NCBI GenBank assembly: GCA_004402915.1
Contig: SORU01000007.1
Span: forward strand, 1 to 57,873
Direction of reading: 5' to 3'
DNA from: Fidelibacterota bacterium MT.SAG.2
Lineage (GTDB): Bacteria > Fidelibacterota > SORT01
Length of the DNA: 57,873 bases
A program made the position numbers and the translations under genes. The notes under the pieces are model-generated. The model worked only from the letters and a program-made list of their open reading frames with translations, was not told the DNA's origin and searched no databases. Of the stretch, positions 52,123 through 57,873 are shown one piece after another; within the stretch, counting starts at the first letter, position 1; each line of letters begins with the position of its first letter.

Positions 52123-55100
52123 ATGACCGACAGGATAAAAAAATTAAGAGAGACTCTTAAAGAACGGATATTGGCGCTTGACGGAGCGACAGGCACAGCG
52201 CTCGGCGACGTCGCAAATACGCCTGAACCGTTCGGAGGGGAAAAGTATGAAGGATTATATGAAGCGCTGAATATCCACTCCCCGGAACTCGTGCTGCACC
52301 TTCATAAAACTTATATAGATGCCGGCGCGGATATAATTGAGACGAATACGTTCAGCGGTTCAAGTATAGTTCTTGAAGAGTTTGGACTTGAATCTCAAAC
52401 CCGGGAAATAAATCGTCGCGCGGCGGAACTTGCGTGCGAAGCGATCAAAAAATACGGCGACGGTAAACCGTTATGGGTCGCAGGTTCAATGGGACCGTCG
52501 ACAAAAACGATTCAAGTTACCGGCGGAATCGATTTTGATGGAGTTATAGCTCAATACATCCCGCAAATATTGGGCTTGATAGAAGGTGGTGTGGACTATC
52601 TTTTAGTAGAAACATCTCAGGATACGCTTAATATCAAGGCGATATTGCAGGCAGTGGAGGCGGCTAATAAGGAACTCGGCACCGATACACCCGTTTCTGT
52701 CTCCCTCACTATTGAAACTACAGGAACGATGTTGGCGGGGCAAAATATCGAAGCGGCGGTTTACACACTTTCGGCGTTCGATCTGCTGTATCTTGGTCTC
52801 AACTGCGCTACCGGACCGGAATTCATGACAGACCATCTTAGGACGTTAGCGGAATTGTATCCGGGATTCGTGGCTGTTGTGCCCAACGCGGGTCTACCGA
52901 ATACAGAAGGCGAATATGATGAATCAGCGCTTCAACTTTCCGATACGCTGCAACTATTCGCTAAAAACGGGTGGGTGAATCTTGTCGGCGGTTGCTGCGG
53001 AACTACCGATGATTATATACGCATGATAAATGAAAAGGTCGCTCAATATGAGCCGAGAGTACCTCCGAAGAGCATAGATAAATCGGCTACAGCAGGTTCT
53101 GAAGCATTGATATTGGAGGAAGATAACCGTCCTGTACTTGTGGGTGAACGTACAAATGTTATCGGTTCTCGAAAATTCAAACGCTTGGTGACTGGGAACA
53201 GGTTTGAGGAAGCAGCCGAAGTCGGAAGGTCTCAGGCAAGAGGCGGAGCGGGAATTCTTGACCTCTGCGCGGCGAACCCTGATAGGATCGAGGTGGACGA
53301 TTTTCTTAATATTTTAAAACCGCTCCTCAGAAAAACTCGTACGCCGATAATGATAGACAGTACCGACAGTGAGGTGATAGAGGAAGCGTTGAAAAATATC
53401 GGCGGAAGAGCGGCAATAAATTCCGTGAACTTTGAGGACGGAGAAGAAAAGATACGGGAAGTGGCTGCGCTCGCCAAGAAACACGGCGCCGTTCTGATAG
53501 TCGGTCTTATAGATGAAGACCCCGATCAGGGAATGGCGATCACCGTAGAACGGAAACTCGAGATAGCCGGAAGGGCATTTGATCTGCTTACGAAGGAGCT
53601 TGGCTTTGATGACGGCGAGATAATTTTCGATCCGTTGGTCTTTCCTTGCGGGACAGGGGATAAGAATTATATGGGTTCCGCTGAGGAGACCATTCTCGGC
53701 GTAAAAGCGATCAAGGAAAAATTTCCGCGTTCCAAAACTATTCTCGGTGTGTCCAATGTTTCATTCGGTTTGCCGAAAGAAGGCAGGGAGGTATTAAACG
53801 GAGTCTTTCTGTATCACTGTATCCAGGCAGGGCTTGATTACGCCATAGTCAACACTACAGGATTAAAACGCTATGCGAGTATTACGGAGGAAGAAAGGGA
53901 ACTCTGCCTTGACCTCCTGAACAACACACGTAAAGATGCTATTGAACGATTTGCCGATTTTTTCCGTGAAGCCCGGCCTACTGATGAAGCAAAAGTTAAA
54001 AATATGCCTGTGAAAGAACGCTTGGAATATGCGGTGATCGAAGGCGTGAGAGAAGATCTCATTAAGAATTTGGACAAGGCGCTGAAAAAGGATGATCCGT
54101 TAGATATAATCAACGGTCCGTTGATGGACGGAATGGCGATAGTCGGAGAGCGGTTTGGCGCAAATCAGCTAATTATAGCGGAAGTTCTCGAAAGCGCCGA
54201 AGTGATGAAAGCCGCTGTGAGCTATCTCGAGAGTAAACTACCCGAAGGTGAAAAATCGGAGAGCCGCGGAAAGATAATTCTCGCTACTGTAAAAGGCGAC
54301 GTTCATGATATAGGGAAAAACTTAGTGGATATGATCCTGTCGAATAACGGTTATGAAGTGATTAATCTCGGGATCAAAGTCCCTCCGGCGAAACTTTTAG
54401 AAGCTGTCCGCGAGCATAAGCCGGATATAATCGGATTATCGGGATTGCTTGTAAAATCAGCGCAAATGATGGTAGCTACGGCGGAAGATCTTCATTCGGC
54501 GGGAGTGGATATTCCTATTATCGTCGGAGGAGCCGCGCTGACAAGAGATTTCACCTTGACCCGCATTTCTCCCGCTTATGATGATATAGTATTTTATGCG
54601 GAAGACGCAATGAAAGGGCTGACGCTATGCCATAACTTGCAGGATCCGGTTGAAAGAGAAACGCTTTATGAAAGCTGGAGAGAGATCCAGAAGGAGAGGT
54701 TGGAGAAGTACAACAAAAAGACAAAAGTAAAACCCGTCACTGTCCCGAAAGAAAATATCGGTTGGCGGGAAGTAGACATCCCGTCAGCGCCGGATAATGA
54801 GATTCATTTCTATGAACCGGAGGACCTTGACGAAGTCTTTTCCTTCATAAATAAAAAGATGCTTTACGGGAAACACCTCGGACTTCCAAGACCGGAAGAG
54901 AGGTTGACCGACGAGGATGACAAGCAGGCGCAGAAAGTTTTAAAAGCTGTGAACAGGGTCAAGGAGGAAGCTAAAAGCGGTGACTGGTTTAAACCGAAAG
55001 CACTGTACAGCTGGATAGATACCTGGTCTAAGGGTGACAATCTATATTGGAATTATAACGGCAGCAGTGTAGAACTGAATCTGCCAAGACAGCAAAGAGA

Positions 55101-55560
55101 CTCCTTCTTATGCGCGGCGGATTGGGTAGCCCCCGAAGGAAAGGGAGACTCTATCGTAATGTTTATAACTACCAGCGGAAAGGAACCGAACGAGATAGCC
55201 TTGAGATGGAAAGATGAAGGTCGGTTGTTAGACAGCTTTATTCTACAGGTGCTGGCTATAGAATCGGCGGAGGCGTTAGCGGAAATAGTGCATCAAAAAA
55301 TTCGGAAAGAGTGGGGAATCCCCGATAAAGAGGACATCACTCTTAAGGAAATTTTCAAATCGAAATATCATGGTGTCAGGCTTTCGTTCGGATATCCCGC
55401 CTGTCCCGATTTGGAAGATCAGACAAAACTTTTCAATCTCTTGAAACCGGAAAAGAAAATAGGTGTTCGACTCACATCGGGTTTTATGATGGAACCTGAA
55501 GCTTCCGTCAGCGCACTGGTATTTCATCATCCGGACGGACACTATTTTAGAGCCGAGTGA
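52123..55560 (+). CDS. metH: Cobalamin-dependent methionine synthase
   Basis: Hcy-binding GGCCGT; pterin-binding VLVGERTNVIGSRKF; B12 motif GDVHDIGKNLVDMIL; activation domain LSFGYPACPDLEDQ. Confidence 0.96.
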   Translation: MTDRIKKLRETLKERILALDGATGTALGDVANTPEPFGGEKYEGLYEALNIHSPELVLHLHKTYIDAGADIIETNTFSGSSIVLEEFGLESQTREINRRAAELACEAIKKYGDGKPLWVAGSMGPSTKTIQVTGGIDFDGVIAQYIPQILGLIEGGVDYLLVETSQDTLNIKAILQAVEAANKELGTDTPVSVSLTIETTGTMLAGQNIEAAVYTLSAFDLLYLGLNCATGPEFMTDHLRTLAELYPGFVAVVPNAGLPNTEGEYDESALQLSDTLQLFAKNGWVNLVGGCCGTTDDYIRMINEKVAQYEPRVPPKSIDKSATAGSEALILEEDNRPVLVGERTNVIGSRKFKRLVTGNRFEEAAEVGRSQARGGAGILDLCAANPDRIEVDDFLNILKPLLRKTRTPIMIDSTDSEVIEEALKNIGGRAAINSVNFEDGEEKIREVAALAKKHGAVLIVGLIDEDPDQGMAITVERKLEIAGRAFDLLTKELGFDDGEIIFDPLVFPCGTGDKNYMGSAEETILGVKAIKEKFPRSKTILGVSNVSFGLPKEGREVLNGVFLYHCIQAGLDYAIVNTTGLKRYASITEEERELCLDLLNNTRKDAIERFADFFREARPTDEAKVKNMPVKERLEYAVIEGVREDLIKNLDKALKKDDPLDIINGPLMDGMAIVGERFGANQLIIAEVLESAEVMKAAVSYLESKLPEGEKSESRGKIILATVKGDVHDIGKNLVDMILSNNGYEVINLGIKVPPAKLLEAVREHKPDIIGLSGLLVKSAQMMVATAEDLHSAGVDIPIIVGGAALTRDFTLTRISPAYDDIVFYAEDAMKGLTLCHNLQDPVERETLYESWREIQKERLEKYNKKTKVKPVTVPKENIGWREVDIPSAPDNEIHFYEPEDLDEVFSFINKKMLYGKHLGLPRPEERLTDEDDKQAQKVLKAVNRVKEEAKSGDWFKPKALYSWIDTWSKGDNLYWNYNGSSVELNLPRQQRDSFLCAADWVAPEGKGDSIVMFITTSGKEPNEIALRWKDEGRLLDSFILQVLAIESAEALAEIVHQKIRKEWGIPDKEDITLKEIFKSKYHGVRLSFGYPACPDLEDQTKLFNLLKPEKKIGVRLTSGFMMEPEASVSALVFHHPDGHYFRAE

Positions 55561-55589
55561 AAAGAGTCGTTCAATTCAAATTATCTCTT

Positions 55590-55724
55590 GCTAATTTATG
55601 CGACAAAGATTATTATTCATTGATGTATTTAAAAACTTCACCTGCGATAAATTAGCGGGGTATGGTGCCGGGCAAGGCGAATATCCCAGTCCTGACACTT
55701 TCTATATTTTATTTTTTTTTCTTT
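55590..55724 (+). promoter_or_regulatory. Candidate structured leader/attenuator upstream of carAB
   Basis: 10-bp inverted repeat gctaatttat (55590-55599)/ataaattagc (55647-55656), G-rich hairpin-capable segment ggggtatggtgccgggcaaggcgaatatccc, then T-rich tract including 9 T (55712-55720). Confidence 0.35.
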
Positions 55725-55777
55725 CTCCAAATAATCTTATTCCAATATCCGGACCGAACGGTTTCACATAAGAGCAG

Positions 55778-56866
55778 ATGGCGATGAACGCCCGCCTCAT
55801 ATTAGAAGACGGCATGGTTTATCATGGAAAATCTTTTGGAGCTGATAAGGATCTCTTCGGCGAAATTGTTTTTAATACGTCTATGTCGGGATATCAGGAG
55901 ATAATCACAGACCCGTCTTATGCGGGTCAGGTGGTAATGATGACATACCCGCATATAGGAAATTACGGCATTAACTCAGAGGACATGGAGTCTGACAGAC
56001 CCTCTTTAAACGGATTCATAGTGAAAGAATTATGCGAATTCCCCAGTAATTACCGTTCTGAACAATCACTTGACGAATTCCTGAAATCGCATGGTATAAC
56101 GGGATTACAAGGGATTGATACACGCGCGGTCACAAGGCGGATACGTGAAGTCGGAGCGATGCGGTGCATGATCAGCGTATCGGATCTGCCGGACAAGGAT
56201 CTGGTTGAAAAGGTCAGAAACTCCGCTCAGATGAAAGGCGCAGAGCTCGTTTCTTCTGTTAGCTCGGAAAAGGTAGAGATTGTCGGTGACACCAACGCGA
56301 AATTTAAAGTTGCGCTGATCCATTACGGCATGAAAGGGAATATCGCAAAAGAGTTGATAAAAAGGGAGTGCAGTCTGACGATATTTCCCGCTAAGGTAAC
56401 GGCATCGGAGATCCTTGAATCAAATCCCGACGGCATCATGCTCTCCAACGGACCGGGCGATCCTGCTGCTGTTAAATACGCCATTGACACAATAAAAGAG
56501 CTGATTGGAAAGAAAATTCCCATATTCGGTATCTGTTTAGGACATCAGCTCTTAGCGCACGCATTGGGGGCAAAGACATATAAACTCAAGTTCGGTCATA
56601 GAGGAGCGAATCACCCTGTGCTCGACAAATCAACGGGAAGGGTTGAGATCACAACTCAGAATCACGGCTTTTCTGTCTTACCCGAATCTCTGAGCGATGA
56701 CGTAGAGCTGACTCATCTGAATCTGAACGATGGGACTGTAGAGGGTTTGCGGCATAAAAATCTACCTCTCTTTTCCGTGCAATACCATCCGGAAGCTGCT
56801 CCGGGACCGCACGACAGCAAGTATCTTTTCGACCGGTTCATAGATATGATGGATAAAGAAGCTTGA
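55778..56866 (+). CDS. carA: Carbamoyl-phosphate synthase small subunit
   Basis: [50 protein letters not shown]. Confidence 0.97.
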   Translation: MAMNARLILEDGMVYHGKSFGADKDLFGEIVFNTSMSGYQEIITDPSYAGQVVMMTYPHIGNYGINSEDMESDRPSLNGFIVKELCEFPSNYRSEQSLDEFLKSHGITGLQGIDTRAVTRRIREVGAMRCMISVSDLPDKDLVEKVRNSAQMKGAELVSSVSSEKVEIVGDTNAKFKVALIHYGMKGNIAKELIKRECSLTIFPAKVTASEILESNPDGIMLSNGPGDPAAVKYAIDTIKELIGKKIPIFGICLGHQLLAHALGAKTYKLKFGHRGANHPVLDKSTGRVEITTQNHGFSVLPESLSDDVELTHLNLNDGTVEGLRHKNLPLFSVQYHPEAAPGPHDSKYLFDRFIDMMDKEA

Positions 56867-57873
56867 AGAAACCTGAATCGGTGCTGATAATCGGTTCCGG
56901 TCCTATCGTCATAGGGCAGGGAGCGGAATTCGACTATTCAGGAACTCAGGCATGTAAAGTGCTCCGGCAGGAGGGGATTCGCGTCATACTCGTGAACAGC
57001 AATCCTGCTACAATCATGACCGATCCGGAATTGGCTGATGCGACCTATATCGAACCTATTACCGCTCCAATTCTCGAAGAGGTGATCAAGAAAGAAAAAC
57101 CAACTGCCTTATTGCCCACTATGGGAGGGCAAACAGGTCTGAATGTAGCGGTAGAATTGGCTGAATCAGGTTTCTTGGAAGAACATGGCGTCAAGCTCAT
57201 AGGCGCGCAAGTTGAAGCGATAAAAAAGGCGGAAGACAGGAGCTGTTCAAAAAAGCGGCTGCCGCTGTCGGTCTGGCCGTTCCAACCGGCGATATAGCCA
57301 CTACATGGGACGAAGCGGAAAAACTGATCGGTAAGATCGGCTTTCCGGCAATAATCCGCTCTGCGTTCACATTAGGCGGCGCCGGAGGAAGCACAGCCTA
57401 CAACATAGAAGAATATAAGGATTATGTCGATCGGGGTCTCGCCGCGAGTCCGATCTCGGAAGTGATGATTGAGCAGTCGATAATCGGTTGGAAGGAATAC
57501 GAATTGGAGGTCATGCGCGACAGGGCAGATAACGTTGTGATAGTCTGCTCGATAGAAAATTTTGATCCGATGGGAGTGCATACGGGCGACAGCATAACGG
57601 TCGCTCCCCAGCAGACTCTCTCGGACGTCGAGTATCAGGAGATGAGAGATAAGTCAATTGCGCTTATAAGAGAGATAGGGGTAGAAACCGGGGGGTCGAA
57701 TATTCAGTTTGCCGTTCATCCGGGGACGGGTGAGATGATGGTCATTGAAATGAATCCGCGGGTATCGAGAAGTTCGGCGCTCGCAAGCAAGGCGACCGGT
57801 TTTCCTATAGCGAAGATCGCCGCTCAACTCGCCATCGGATACACGCTCGATCAGATAACTAACGACATCACGG
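56863..57873 (+). CDS. carB: Carbamoyl-phosphate synthase large subunit (partial at window edge; frameshift near 57240)
   Basis: [32 protein letters not shown]; frame 0 stays CarB-like to AIKKAEDR, then CarB continues in another frame as [50 protein letters not shown]... to the end of the window. Confidence 0.92.

Noticed and set aside
52100-52123. Possible cobalamin or SAM riboswitch before metH
   Set aside because: Only 7 nt separate the upstream dehydrogenase stop from the metH start; no room for a riboswitch.

Overview
AT-rich bacterial chromosome segment, densely packed with housekeeping genes and free of obvious mobile elements. Its content (KDO/Lpt genes, a type IX secretion C-terminal sorting domain, a DUF4835/PorD-like protein) suggests a diderm of the FCB group, perhaps Neomarinimicrobiota/Marinimicrobia-like; the taxonomy is inference. 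I assign about 55 protein-coding genes, including a TolC-HlyD-ABC-FtsX-FtsX exporter operon, gatC-kdsB-pyrG-kdsA-kdsC-kdsD-lptC-lptB-rpoN-hflK-hflC-hslV-hslU-argF, lpxH, rlmN, msrPQ, radA-tgt, dapF, an EF-G paralog, metH and carAB. The most interesting locus is 39109..39657. The ORF track splits it into two ORFs, but it reads as one AhpD/carboxymuconolactone-decarboxylase-like protein with an in-frame TGA exactly at the second Cys of the CxxC motif (ECHY-U-IVHH). A perfect 6-bp hairpin with a GGC loop follows 11 nt after the TGA and fits a bacterial SECIS element, so this is very likely a selenoprotein. Other notable items are two gene remnants with N- and C-terminal pieces kept and the middle lost (a YIP1-family gene at 3602..3904 and an acyl-CoA synthetase at 45668..45973), a one-base frameshift in carB, a three-hairpin intergenic block, a metalloprotease/propeller/beta-barrel fusion, and a structured leader before carA. 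No tRNA, rRNA or CRISPR array was recognised.
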